NCBI RefSeq assembly: GCF_014207095.1
Contig: NZ_JACHBG010000014.1
Span: 62,001 to 126,000 of the forward strand
Direction of reading: 5' to 3'
Length of the DNA: 64,000 nt
DNA from: Martinezella lusitana
Lineage (GTDB): Bacteria > Pseudomonadota > Alphaproteobacteria > Rhizobiales > Rhizobiaceae
The position numbers were made by a program, and so were the translations under genes. This document shows positions 17,569 to 26,265 of the stretch, piece by piece. Below the pieces are notes generated by a model. It saw nothing but the letters and a program-made list of their open reading frames with translations. It did not search any database and was not told where the DNA came from. Position 1 is the first letter of the stretch; each line of letters opens with the position of its first letter.

Positions 17569-17822
17569 CTCCACGCCCGAACGACGATTGGCAGCCTTGC
17601 CGATCCGCGCCCCACCAATTCGGCTAAAGCACAAGCGACAGGCTAGGCCGAAACCGTCATCCGGTTTCGCCAGAAAGCGAAACCATTAACTCAAATCATC
17701 TCTGCAACACATTGAAAAATCGCACGAAGTCCCATCTCAATGGAAAAACGCCAGATGAATCATCATCGCAAGAACGACGAATCTGCTGCGTGACCTTTAA
17801 GCAACGCATTGTGGCGAAAATG

Positions 17823-17842
17823 CAACGCATATGCTTGCGTTG
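17823..17842 (-). terminator. possible terminator after ntrC
   Basis: A perfect 7-bp stem (CAACGCA / TGCGTTG, loop of 6) begins at the base after the ntrC stop on the minus strand and is followed by CATTTTC. The T-run is poor, so it may only weaken read-through into ntrY. Confidence 0.45.
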
Positions 17843-19294
17843 TCAAGCCGTGCGGGAGCTCCTGTAAACCGAAACTCCCAGTTCTCTGATCTTTTTGCGC
17901 AACGTATTGCGGTTCAGTCCCAGCAGATCGGCAGCCTTGATCTGATTGCCGCGCGTGGCCGTAAGGGCGGCGAGGATCAACGGATATTCCATTTCCGTCA
18001 GAACGCGGTCGTAGAGGCCGGGCGGTGGAAGATTGTCGCCGAAGCTCGAGAAATAGGTCCGCATGTTTTCTTCGACGGCCTGTGCGATCGTCATGGTGCC
18101 AGTGCGGACCGGCCCCTTTTCGATAGGGCTGTCGGGCACGTCTGCGCGCAGTTCCGCATCGATGATCTCCTTGGTGATCACATCCTGCGGATAGAGCGCC
18201 ATCAGCCGGCGGATCAGGTTCTCCAGCTCGCGGACGTTGCCCGGCCAGGGGTAGGCCTTCATGAGCTCCAGCGCCTCCTGATCGAAACGCTTGGAACCAA
18301 GGCCTTCCTTTTCGGCCTGCTGTATGAAATGGCGGACGAGATCCGGGATATCCTCGGCGCGATCACGCAACGGCGGTAGCCGCAGCGGCACGACGTTGAG
18401 GCGATAATAGAGATCTTCGCGGAAGAGGCCCTGGTTGATCGCCTGCTTCAGATCCTTGTTGGTGGCGGCGACGATGCGCACGTCGGTGCGGATCGGCGTG
18501 CGGCCGCCGACGGTCGTGTATTCGCCCTGCTGCAACACGCGCAGTAGGCGCGTCTGCGCATCCATCGGCATATCGCCGATTTCATCGAGGAACAGCGTGC
18601 CGCCCTCGGCCTGCTCGAAACGCCCCGTGGAGCGGGCCTGCGCGCCGGTGAAGGCGCCTTTCTCGTGGCCGAACAGTTCGGACTCGATCAAATCGCGCGG
18701 GATGGCAGCCATATTGATGGCAACAAAGGGGCCGTTGCGGCGCTTGCCGTAGTCGTGCAGGGCACGCGCCACCAACTCCTTGCCCGTGCCGGACTCGCCC
18801 GTGATCATCAGCGTTAGATCGGTCTGCATCAGGCGCGCGAGCACGCGATAGATTTCCTGCATCGCCGCCGAGCGGCCGACGAGCGGCATGCCGTCCTGCA
18901 CGTCGTCATCGATCTTCGTCGGCTTCCGCTTGGGCTCGGCGAGAGCGCGGCCGACGATCGCGATCAGCTCTGTTAGATCGAACGGCTTCGGCAGATAATC
19001 ATACGCACCTTTTTCGGATGCCTTGATCGCGGTCATGAAGGTGTTCTGCGCACTCATGACCAGAACCGGCAGATCCGGTCTCGCCTTCTTGATGCGCGGC
19101 AGCAGGTCGAATGCATTTTCGTCGGGCATGACGACGTCGGTTACAACGAGGTCGCCTTCGCCGGAGGAAACCCAACGCCAGAGTGTAGCGGCGTTGGAGG
19201 TGATGCGGACATCGTAACCCGCGCGGCTCAAGGCCTGATTGAGCACGGTACGGATGGCTGCATCGTCATCGGCGACAAGGATCGTGGCTGTCAT
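17843..19294 (-). CDS. ntrC: nitrogen regulation protein NR(I), NtrC
   Basis: A 483-residue sigma54-dependent activator. It has a receiver with phosphoacceptor Asp53 (VTDVVMP), an AAA+ domain with Walker A GESGTGKE (166-173), an intact GAFTGA loop (213-218), Walker B LFLDEIGD, and a Fis-type DNA-binding C-terminus (NQIKAADLLGLNRNTLRKKI). It switches on nitrogen-scavenging genes when phosphorylated by NtrB. Its start overlaps the ntrB stop by 4 bases (ATGA), so the two are translationally coupled. Confidence 0.97.
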   Translation of the reverse strand: MTATILVADDDAAIRTVLNQALSRAGYDVRITSNAATLWRWVSSGEGDLVVTDVVMPDENAFDLLPRIKKARPDLPVLVMSAQNTFMTAIKASEKGAYDYLPKPFDLTELIAIVGRALAEPKRKPTKIDDDVQDGMPLVGRSAAMQEIYRVLARLMQTDLTLMITGESGTGKELVARALHDYGKRRNGPFVAINMAAIPRDLIESELFGHEKGAFTGAQARSTGRFEQAEGGTLFLDEIGDMPMDAQTRLLRVLQQGEYTTVGGRTPIRTDVRIVAATNKDLKQAINQGLFREDLYYRLNVVPLRLPPLRDRAEDIPDLVRHFIQQAEKEGLGSKRFDQEALELMKAYPWPGNVRELENLIRRLMALYPQDVITKEIIDAELRADVPDSPIEKGPVRTGTMTIAQAVEENMRTYFSSFGDNLPPPGLYDRVLTEMEYPLILAALTATRGNQIKAADLLGLNRNTLRKKIRELGVSVYRSSRTA

Positions 19295-20448
19295 CGAGTA
19301 GTCCCTGTAGAGTTCGGAAGTGGGGCATCTTCTGAAGTGATGCCCTTGGAGGCTGGCATCAAAACACGGAAAGTAGTGCGATGGTTCTGGCTATCGCATT
19401 CGACGATACCGCCGTGGTCGCCGATGATCTTGGCGACCAGTGCGAGGCCGAGGCCGGTTCCGTTCGTTTTCGTTGTGATGAACGGATCGAAGAGATGCGG
19501 GACGAGATCGGGCGGCACGCCGGGGCCATTGTCGATGACGCAGAATTCCAGCGGCAATGAAATCTTTTCGCGGGTGCCGGCAACCGACAACCTGATGCCG
19601 GGGCGATAGGCCGTCGTCAGCATGATCTCGCCGTCCTGACGGTCGCCGACCGCCTCGGAAGCGTTCTTCACAAGATTGAGGAAGACCTGCACAAGTTGGT
19701 CGCGGTTCGCAAAAACCGCCGGCAGTGATGGATCGTAATTCTCGGAGATCTTGATGTTGCGGGCAAAGCCGGCCTTGGCAACGGCCTTCACATGATCGAG
19801 CACCGAGTGAATGTTGACGGGCACGCGATCGACCGGCCGCTCATCGGAGAAAACTTCCATGCGGTCGACCAGCGACACGATGCGGTCGGTTTCGTCACAG
19901 ATCAGGCGCGTCAGTGCCCGATCATCATCCTCGACCGATTGTTCGAGCAGCTGCGCGGCGCCGCGAATGCCAGACAGCGGGTTCTTGATCTCATGCGCCA
20001 GCATGGAGGCAAGGCCGGTCACCGAACGGGCGGCTGCCCGATGCGTCAATTGCCGGTCGATCTTGTCGGCCATGGAGCGCTCCTGGAACACCACGACGAC
20101 AGAGCCGATATCGCTCGACACCGGGGCGACATAGAGGTCCACAAGCTTGTCCTGTCCCAAGCGTGGCGAGCTGAGGTCGACACGGTATTCGTTGACCGGC
20201 GCACGGCGTTCGCGCACCTGGTCAATTAGCGCCAGCAGCGGGCTACCGAAGGGAATGAAGGTCGAAATCTTGTAGCGCGAGAGATGCGAAGCACTGGCGC
20301 CGAAAAAGGCTTCAGCCTCCCAGTTGGCAAAGGCAACGAGGCCCGCCTCGTCAACCATGATGACCGGGTTCTGGATCGCATTGAGAACCGCCATGGCTAC
20401 CGAATTGGCCGCGTCGCCCTCGGCTCCGGAACTTGATTTCGAAGTCAT
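19291..20448 (-). CDS. ntrB: nitrogen sensor histidine kinase/phosphatase NtrB
   Basis: A 385-residue cytosolic kinase: PAS domain (AVLNAIQNPVIMVDEAGLVAFAN), H-box LAHEIKNPLSGIRGA, N-box NLVKNASEAV and G boxes (DNGPGVPPDL, TGLGLAL). No membrane segment is present, as expected of NtrB. The frame is open far upstream inside dusB, but the ATG at 20448 has an AGGAGG site and overlaps the dusB stop as ATGA. It phosphorylates or dephosphorylates NtrC under PII control. Confidence 0.97.
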   Translation of the reverse strand: MTSKSSSGAEGDAANSVAMAVLNAIQNPVIMVDEAGLVAFANWEAEAFFGASASHLSRYKISTFIPFGSPLLALIDQVRERRAPVNEYRVDLSSPRLGQDKLVDLYVAPVSSDIGSVVVVFQERSMADKIDRQLTHRAAARSVTGLASMLAHEIKNPLSGIRGAAQLLEQSVEDDDRALTRLICDETDRIVSLVDRMEVFSDERPVDRVPVNIHSVLDHVKAVAKAGFARNIKISENYDPSLPAVFANRDQLVQVFLNLVKNASEAVGDRQDGEIMLTTAYRPGIRLSVAGTREKISLPLEFCVIDNGPGVPPDLVPHLFDPFITTKTNGTGLGLALVAKIIGDHGGIVECDSQNHRTTFRVLMPASKGITSEDAPLPNSTGTTR

Positions 20449-21470
20449 GCAGCCTCCTGGACGCATTGGGCGAGATCGGCACTGGTCTGCAGCGCGGCAT
20501 GGAACGATGCGGCCACCTCGCCGCTCTCCTTCGACGTCATGATTTTCGCCTTGTCGGCACCTGACGTTGCCGGCGCGTAGCGATCGAGATACCAGGCGAG
20601 ATGCTTGCGGGCATGGCGGATGCCAACGGCTTCGCCATAGAACTCCAGCATCATGCGGTAATGTTCGAGCGCGACCTCGATGATCTCCTGTCGGCCCGGT
20701 TCGCGATGACCGGCAAGAACGCCGGCATGCCATGGGCGGCCTTGGCAACCACGGCCGATCATGACAACGTCGGCGCCGGATCGCCGCAGGATTTCCTCGG
20801 CGTCTTCGATCGTTTCGACATCGCCATTGGCAACGAGCGGGATGGACACGACATCGCGTACCGCGTGGATCGCATCCCAATCGGCCCTGCCCTCATAGAA
20901 TTGCATGCGCGTGCGACCGTGGATGGTGACGAGCTGAATGCCGGCCTCCTCGGCACGACGCGCGATATGAGGCGCATTGATGGAATTCTCATCCCAGCCA
21001 AGGCGCATCTTCAAGGTCACGGGAATGTTCACCGCGCCGACTGTCGCTTCGATCAAAGTCAGCGCATGATCGGGATCGCGCATCAATGCCGAACCGGAAT
21101 AGCCGCCAATGACCTTCTTGGCGGGGCAGCCCATATTGATATCGATGATATCGGCGCCGTTATCTGCAGCGATCTTGGCCGCCTCGGCCATCCAATAGGC
21201 CTCCCGGCCGGCCAGCTGCACCATATGCGGCTTTAATCCGGCGCTCCTCAGGCGCGCCCACGATTCCGCCGTATCCTGTACCAGCTCGCGACTCGCCACC
21301 ATTTCCGTGACGACAAGGCCCGCGCCGTAACGCAAAGCGAGCTGCCGGAAAGGCAGGTCGGTCACACCCGACATCGGCGCAAGAATGACGCGATTACGGA
21401 TGGATACCGGACCGATGAAAAATGGGGCTGCGAGCTTGGAGGAAAGCAAATGATTATCTTTCGGGCACAC
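20445..21470 (-). CDS. dusB: tRNA-dihydrouridine synthase (NifR3/DusB type)
   Basis: A 341-residue FMN enzyme that reduces uridines in tRNA. It has a TIM barrel with LAPMSGVTDLPFR, the catalytic cysteine in NMGCPAKKV, the FMN/RNA region KMRLGW, and GRGCQGRPW. The first codon used is GTG at 21470. This is the nifR3 gene that heads the ntrBC operon in alphaproteobacteria, and its stop overlaps ntrB. The upstream 225 bases are shared with divergent ispDF. Confidence 0.95.
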   Translation of the reverse strand: MCPKDNHLLSSKLAAPFFIGPVSIRNRVILAPMSGVTDLPFRQLALRYGAGLVVTEMVASRELVQDTAESWARLRSAGLKPHMVQLAGREAYWMAEAAKIAADNGADIIDINMGCPAKKVIGGYSGSALMRDPDHALTLIEATVGAVNIPVTLKMRLGWDENSINAPHIARRAEEAGIQLVTIHGRTRMQFYEGRADWDAIHAVRDVVSIPLVANGDVETIEDAEEILRRSGADVVMIGRGCQGRPWHAGVLAGHREPGRQEIIEVALEHYRMMLEFYGEAVGIRHARKHLAWYLDRYAPATSGADKAKIMTSKESGEVAASFHAALQTSADLAQCVQEAA

Positions 21471-21695
21471 TATACATCTGCACTATTTTTAGACACGCTT
21501 TAAAAGTTTGCCAAGAGGTTTCGAGGAGCCTCGATATTTTTTGGGCAAATGCTGGAAAGTTCTCGGTTGAGGCGATAGACCCTGCTGAAGCAGGATCCCG
21601 TTTTGGCGATCTATTTAGCATGTGCTTGTTCAAAGGAAAGCTTTACGCTTTTCAAAGCCATGCCGAAGACCGAGCCTTTCATATTTCGGGGGTTT
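21471..21695. promoter_or_regulatory. divergent promoter region of dusB-ntrBC and ispDF
   Basis: About 225 bases between divergent starts. I looked for paired TGCAC/GTGCA NtrC half-sites and found no convincing pair. No hairpin stands out. Confidence 0.35.
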
Positions 21696-22904
21696 ATGAC
21701 GCAAATGCATTCAACGCAACCGTTGTCGGTGGGAATTGTGATCGTTGCCGCCGGGCGCGGCGAACGGGCGGGCTCGCCCGAAGAAGGCCCGAAACAATAT
21801 CGCCCGATCGGCGGCAAAGCGGTTATTGCGCATACGCTTGAAAGATTCGTGACATGGCCGCAGGCATCGAAGATCGTCGTCGTCATTCACCGAGATGACG
21901 AAAAACTACTCCGCTCCGCGCTGGGCCAAGTCGCCGAAATGCCTGAGATCGAGATCGCCTTTGGCGGCGCGACGCGCCAGCAGTCCGTGCTTGCCGGGCT
22001 AAGGCATTTGAAGGACAGCGGCGTGACGCATGTGATGATCCACGACGCCGTGCGCCCCTTCTTCGATCATGATCTGCTGGATCGCGTCACAGCGGCCCTT
22101 GCAGCTGGCGCGCCGGCCGTGCTGCCCGCCATGCCGGTCAGCGACACGCTGAAGCGTGGCAACGCGAGTGGCTTGGTGGCCGAGACAGTGCCTCGCGACG
22201 GACTTCACGCTGCGCAAACGCCGCAATCTTTCTGCTTCGCCGATATTCTTGCTGCACATGAAAAAGCGGCGGCCGACGGCAAAAGCGATTTCACCGACGA
22301 TGCAGCAATCGCCGAATGGTGTAACCTGCCGGTGACGTTGGTGACCGGCAGCGCGGATAATGTGAAACTGACGATCAAGAGAGATATTGCCATGGCCGAT
22401 GAAAAGCTGACCGCCGGTCTTTTGCCTGACGTGCGCACCGGCAACGGCTATGACGTCCATCAGCTGGAGCCAGGCGACGGCGTCACCCTTTGCGGCGTCT
22501 TCATCCCGCACGACCAACGGCTAAAGGGGCATTCGGATGCCGATGTGGCCCTGCACGCCCTCACGGATGCCCTGCTTGCCACATGTGGCGCCGGCGATAT
22601 CGGCGATCATTTTCCACCGTCCGATCCGCAATGGAAGGGTGCACCGTCCCGGATCTTCATCGAGCACGCTGCGAAGATCGTGCGCGAACGCGGCGGTACG
22701 ATCATGAATGCGGACGTCTCGCTGATTGCCGAGGCGCCGAAGGTCGGGCCGCATCGCGACGTCATGCGGGCCAAGCTTTCCGAATTTCTGGGCATCAGCA
22801 TCGATCGCTGCTCGGTCAAGGCAACGACCAACGAAAAAATCGGCTTCATCGGTCGCCGCGAGGGCATTGCAGCCATCGCGACGGCAACCGTCGTCTATCG
22901 CTGA
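21696..22904 (+). CDS. ispDF: bifunctional IspD/IspF of the MEP isoprenoid pathway
   Basis: About 402 residues joining two enzymes. The N-terminal half is IspD (CTP:MEP cytidylyltransferase), with VIVAAGRGERAG and VMIHDAVRPF. The C-terminal half is IspF (cyclodiphosphate synthase) from GNGYDVHQL, with GHSDADVALHA and TTNEKIGFIGR. The fusion is usual in alphaproteobacteria. The start is a choice among ATGs at 21660, 21696 and 21705; 21696 has a G-rich stretch before it. Co-directional with the cinA-like gene 8 bases downstream. Confidence 0.95.
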   Translation: MTQMHSTQPLSVGIVIVAAGRGERAGSPEEGPKQYRPIGGKAVIAHTLERFVTWPQASKIVVVIHRDDEKLLRSALGQVAEMPEIEIAFGGATRQQSVLAGLRHLKDSGVTHVMIHDAVRPFFDHDLLDRVTAALAAGAPAVLPAMPVSDTLKRGNASGLVAETVPRDGLHAAQTPQSFCFADILAAHEKAAADGKSDFTDDAAIAEWCNLPVTLVTGSADNVKLTIKRDIAMADEKLTAGLLPDVRTGNGYDVHQLEPGDGVTLCGVFIPHDQRLKGHSDADVALHALTDALLATCGAGDIGDHFPPSDPQWKGAPSRIFIEHAAKIVRERGGTIMNADVSLIAEAPKVGPHRDVMRAKLSEFLGISIDRCSVKATTNEKIGFIGRREGIAAIATATVVYR

Positions 22905-22912
22905 GGCAAGGC

Positions 22913-23410
22913 ATGATGCATTTTCCCGATGAGATTATAGCGCTCGCTCAGAAGATCGTCACCGACTTCACCGCCAGGACTTGGATGATCGCCACAGCCG
23001 AATCCTGCACCGGCGGCTTGATCGCAGGCGCACTGACGGAAATTCCCGGCTCGTCCGCCGTCGTCGATCGCGGCTTCGTCACCTATACCAACATCGCGAA
23101 GATGGAGATGCTCGGCGTTCAAGAGCAGACGCTTGCGCAATTCGGCGCGGTTTCGAAGGAAACGGCGCTACAGATGGTGCATGGTGCCCTCTTCCGCTCC
23201 CGGGCCGATTTCGCCGTAGCGGTGACCGGCGTCGCCGGGCCTGGCGGCGGCTCTGCGGAAAAGCCTGTTGGGCTCGTCCACCTCGCCGCCAAGGCACGCA
23301 ATGGCAAGCTCATTCATCATGAAATGCGCTATGGCGATATCGGCCGCGATCAGGTTCGGCTGGCCACCTTGAAAACGGCGCTGGAGATGCTCGTTACGCT
23401 CGGTCAGTGA
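22913..23410 (+). CDS. pncC: CinA C-terminal domain protein, nicotinamide-nucleotide amidohydrolase
   Basis: A 165-residue stand-alone CinA-type domain: ATAESCTGGLIAGALTEIPGSS, VSKETALQMV and AVTGVAGPGGGSAEKPVGLV. Such proteins deamidate nicotinamide mononucleotide in pyridine nucleotide salvage. The N-terminal half of full CinA is absent, as usual for this form. ATGs at 22913 and 22916 are equally possible; the ribosome site GAGGCAAGG overlaps the ispDF stop. The stop lies 12 bases from the stop of the convergent Coq10-like gene. Confidence 0.9.
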   Translation: MMHFPDEIIALAQKIVTDFTARTWMIATAESCTGGLIAGALTEIPGSSAVVDRGFVTYTNIAKMEMLGVQEQTLAQFGAVSKETALQMVHGALFRSRADFAVAVTGVAGPGGGSAEKPVGLVHLAAKARNGKLIHHEMRYGDIGRDQVRLATLKTALEMLVTLGQ

Positions 23411-23422
23411 CCGGACGCGGCA

Positions 23423-23869
23423 TCAGGCATAGATCTTGTTGGCACGCGTCTCGAAGGCATCCGTGAACATGCGGAAGGCCCGGTCGAACATCGACCCCAT
23501 CAAGGCGCCGAGAATACGGCTCTTGAACTCGTAATCGATGAAGAAATCGATGACGCTACCGCCATTTTCCGACGGTTGGAAACGCCAGCGATTGTCGAGA
23601 TATTTGAACGGGCCATCGATATATTTCACATCGATGGCGCGTTCAGCCTTGTTCAGCAGCACCTGCGTCGTGAAGGTCTCGCGGATCGCCTTGTAACCGA
23701 CGGTCATATCGGCAACCAGCAGGATCTTGCCGTCACGCTCCTTGCGATTGCGGATCATGAGCGCCTCGCAAAGCGGCAGGAATTCCGGATAGCGCTCGAC
23801 GTCGGCTACGAGATCGAACATCTGGTCGGGGGAATGCGGAACGGGGCGATGAGTTTCGAACTGAGGCAT
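23423..23869 (-). CDS. Coq10/RatA-like START-domain protein
   Basis: A 148-residue protein of the polyketide cyclase/START fold: MFDLVADVERYPEFLPLCEA, VADMTVGYKAIRETFTTQV, DGPFKYLDNRWRFQP and a final amphipathic helix. Alphaproteobacterial members resemble Coq10, a ubiquinone-binding factor for respiration; E. coli RatA is another name in the family, so the exact role is open. The ATG at 23869 is preferred over a TTG three codons upstream. It follows the P-loop gene by 9 bases. Confidence 0.88.
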   Translation of the reverse strand: MPQFETHRPVPHSPDQMFDLVADVERYPEFLPLCEALMIRNRKERDGKILLVADMTVGYKAIRETFTTQVLLNKAERAIDVKYIDGPFKYLDNRWRFQPSENGGSVIDFFIDYEFKSRILGALMGSMFDRAFRMFTDAFETRANKIYA

Positions 23870-23878
23870 GAGCCGCAA

Positions 23879-24493
23879 TTAAGCAGGACGGCCAAGAAGA
23901 TCAAGAAGCTGACGCATTTCGCCGCGGGATTTCAGCTGTAAAACGGGCACGTTCGGGCCATGCTGCGCGAGGCCGGCAATAACTTTGGGCGAGAATTTCT
24001 CTTCAAATGTCCAGATGAAATGCAGAAATTCCCAGTCAACTTTCTCGATACAGCCCGGCGCCATTTCAGGGCGCGTGCGACCCATCCACTTGATCCAGCG
24101 GGAGATTGCACCCCAGACACATAGCAGACGCGGCATCCGCACCCAGATGACGAAATCGGTGCGCGGCAGGCGCACATCAAATGTCGACGGGTTGGTGCCG
24201 TCCAGGATCCATCGCTCTTCCTGAACCCTGGCGACGATGATAGCGCGTTGCTCTTCCTTATCGCGCTGCACCCAGCCGGGCAGCCACAGGACGTCGCGAT
24301 CTATGGAGACATAGGCGAGGCCGAAACGAGTGGCGATCTTCTGCGATAGAGTCGATTTGCCGCCACCGGAGCAACCCATGACGAGAATGCGATTCGCCCG
24401 TCTAATAAGGGTAGCAGCCTCTTCAAGATCAACGGCATGGGAAAGCGCCTGCGGCGCGACGGTCTGCTCCACGGTCCAGCTCCATAGTCTCAT
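23879..24493 (-). CDS. P-loop kinase-like ATPase
   Basis: A 204-residue protein with Walker A GCSGGGKST near residues 40-48, SIDRDVLWLPGW shortly after (as in adenylate kinase-like and FlaR-like proteins), and WILDGTNPSTFDVRLPRTDFVIWV, typical of small nucleoside or shikimate kinase relatives. The substrate is unknown. It starts after the lipA terminator, so it should have its own promoter in 24494-24570, and it is probably co-transcribed with the Coq10-like gene. Confidence 0.78.
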   Translation of the reverse strand: MRLWSWTVEQTVAPQALSHAVDLEEAATLIRRANRILVMGCSGGGKSTLSQKIATRFGLAYVSIDRDVLWLPGWVQRDKEEQRAIIVARVQEERWILDGTNPSTFDVRLPRTDFVIWVRMPRLLCVWGAISRWIKWMGRTRPEMAPGCIEKVDWEFLHFIWTFEEKFSPKVIAGLAQHGPNVPVLQLKSRGEMRQLLDLLGRPA

Positions 24494-24570
24494 CTAAAGC
24501 GCCGACACCGATCACAAACGGCGGCGCGTTCCCTAAGCCGCTCACATGACGAAGACATGACGGCACGAAC

Positions 24571-24597
24571 AAAAACCGCGGCACAGTCGCCGCGGTT
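24571..24597 (-). terminator. rho-independent terminator of lipA
   Basis: On the minus strand a perfect 7-bp GC stem (24576-24582 with 24589-24595) is flanked by AA and followed by TTTTTG. It lies about 33 bases after the lipA stop. Confidence 0.9.
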
Positions 24598-24629
24598 CCT
24601 TCAAAAGATAAAGCTGGATGGTTTTCGGC

Positions 24630-25601
24630 TTACTCTGCTGCCAGCATCAGCTTCTTGGCGCGAGCGGCGCGCAGGCGCTCGAAATCGTCGCCTGCATGAT
24701 GCGAGGAGCGCGTCAGCGGGCTCGATGACACCATGAGGAAACCCTTGGTGTAAGCCACAGTCTCATAGGACTTGAACTCTTCTGGCGTGACGAAACTCAT
24801 GACCTGATGATGCTTGCGCGTCGGCTGCAGATACTGGCCGATGGTCAGGAAGTCGACGTCGGCGGTGCGCAGGTCATCCATCAGCTGCAGGACTTCGTTA
24901 CGCTCTTCACCGAGGCCGACCATGATGCCCGACTTGGTGAACATGGTGGGGTCCAGTTCCTTCACCCGCTGCAGCAGGCGAACCGAATGGAAGTAGCGTG
25001 CACCGGGGCGTACCGTGAGGTAATTGCCGGGCACGGTTTCCATATTGTGGTTGAAGACGTCGGGCTTGGCGGCGACGACGCGCTCCAGAGCGCCCGGCTT
25101 CTTCAGGAAGTCCGGCGTCAGGATCTCGATCGTGGTCCCCGGCGAAGCGGCGCGGATCGCCCAAATCACCTTCTCGAAATGCTCGGCACCGCCATCTTCC
25201 AGGTCGTCACGATCGACCGAGGTGATGACGACGTGGCTGAGGCCCATCTCCTTGACGGCTTTCGCCACATTTTCCGGCTCGGCCATGTCGAGCGCGTTCG
25301 GCTTGCCGGTCGCGACGTTGCAGAAGGCGCAGGCGCGCGTACAGATCTCGCCCATGATCATGAAGGTGGCGTGCTTCTTGTCCCAGCACTCACCGATATT
25401 CGGGCAGCCGGCCTCTTCACAGACCGTGACGAGCTTGTGCTCCTTCACGATCGAACGCGTTTCGGCATAGCCCTTCGAGGTCGGCGCCTTGACGCGGATC
25501 CAGTCCGGCTTGCGCAGAACTTCGGTATCCGGCCGATGCGCCTTCTCCGGGTGTCGTACGCGCTTGGCTTCCGGGTTGATCGTGTCGAGAATGGTGACCA
25601 T
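24630..25601 (-). CDS. lipA: lipoyl synthase
   Basis: A 323-residue radical SAM enzyme that inserts two sulfurs into octanoyl groups on lipoyl domains. The radical SAM cluster is CTRACAFC (C87, C91, C94), and the auxiliary cluster is C61, C66, C72 (CEEAGCPNIGEC). The C-terminal RSSHHAGDDFERL motif is present. It ends the pyruvate dehydrogenase gene group, whose PdhB and PdhC lipoyl domains are direct substrates. Confidence 0.97.
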   Translation of the reverse strand: MVTILDTINPEAKRVRHPEKAHRPDTEVLRKPDWIRVKAPTSKGYAETRSIVKEHKLVTVCEEAGCPNIGECWDKKHATFMIMGEICTRACAFCNVATGKPNALDMAEPENVAKAVKEMGLSHVVITSVDRDDLEDGGAEHFEKVIWAIRAASPGTTIEILTPDFLKKPGALERVVAAKPDVFNHNMETVPGNYLTVRPGARYFHSVRLLQRVKELDPTMFTKSGIMVGLGEERNEVLQLMDDLRTADVDFLTIGQYLQPTRKHHQVMSFVTPEEFKSYETVAYTKGFLMVSSSPLTRSSHHAGDDFERLRAARAKKLMLAAE

Positions 25602-25636
25602 GAAACGTCTACTTTCCGCCGCTCAAATGCGGCCCT

Positions 25637-25885
25637 TCATCGCCGTGCGACTTTGGCGAGGAATATCAGAATGCATGCACCGATGAAACCGGTGACGAAA
25701 AAGCCGAGCCGGCCGCCAGGTACGCCGACATGCAGGGCCACCAAGAGCCCGGCTGCGACAACCGAACCGGCAATACCGAGGATGATATTGAGAATGATCC
25801 CATAGCGCGCATCCATCAGCTTGCCAGCAAGCCATCCCGCAAGACCGCCGATGATGATCAGACCCAGCCAACCAACGCTTTCCAT
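25637..25885 (-). CDS. GlsB/YeaQ/YmgE family membrane protein
   Basis: An 82-residue inner-membrane protein with three hydrophobic segments (IIIGGLAGWLAGKLM, ILNIILGIAGSVVAAGLL, FFVTGFIGACILIFLAKV). It is closely similar to the protein at 3009. ATG at 25885 is preferred to the TTG one codon upstream. It sits between lipA and a more divergent paralogue, inside the pdh-lpd-lipA group. Function unknown beyond an association with stress in the family. Confidence 0.88.
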   Translation of the reverse strand: MESVGWLGLIIIGGLAGWLAGKLMDARYGIILNIILGIAGSVVAAGLLVALHVGVPGGRLGFFVTGFIGACILIFLAKVARR

Positions 25886-25955
25886 CAAACCCTCGTTTCA
25901 AGCGCAACTCAGGACAATTCTGCCGAACGCCGCGCTGCCTCTTACCGATAATGCG

Positions 25956-26210
25956 CTAGACGATCAATCTCGCCAGCAGCACCACGACGATCGCGCCGAC
26001 GGTGGCATGGATGATTTCCACCACCAGCACATTTTCAATGCCGAGCGAGATCCCGAAATAGTTGAACAGGAAACCGCCCACAAAAGCGCCGATCACGCCA
26101 CTCACCAGACAACTAATGAGGCCGCCCCCACCGACGATCAGGCTCGCGAGAAACCCCGCGACCAGACCGATGAGAAGAAAGACGACCCAACCTTGCGCAG
26201 CTATAGACAT
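25956..26210 (-). CDS. GlsB/YeaQ/YmgE-like membrane protein (divergent)
   Basis: An 84-residue, very hydrophobic protein with the family's glycine pattern (VFLLIGLVAGFLASLIVGGGG, CLVSGVIGAFVGGFLFNYFG) and a third segment VEIIHATVGAIVVVLLARLIV. It differs from the neighbour at 25637 by a longer middle loop. A purine-rich GGGAAA site precedes the ATG. Co-directional with lpd upstream and the other YeaQ gene downstream. Confidence 0.85.
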   Translation of the reverse strand: MSIAAQGWVVFLLIGLVAGFLASLIVGGGGLISCLVSGVIGAFVGGFLFNYFGISLGIENVLVVEIIHATVGAIVVVLLARLIV

Positions 26211-26265
26211 GTTGATTTCCCTTCCTGTTTTCCACCCTTCGGATAAAGGGCATGGCAGGAAATTA

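Noticed and set aside
21471..21695. NtrC binding sites before dusB-ntrBC
   Set aside because: No pair of TGCAC/GTGCA half-sites at the right spacing could be found by eye.
22490..22912. A longer cinA-like protein starting inside ispDF
   Set aside because: The upstream frame is the shadow of the IspF half; the CinA family fold begins at the ATGs at 22913 or 22916.
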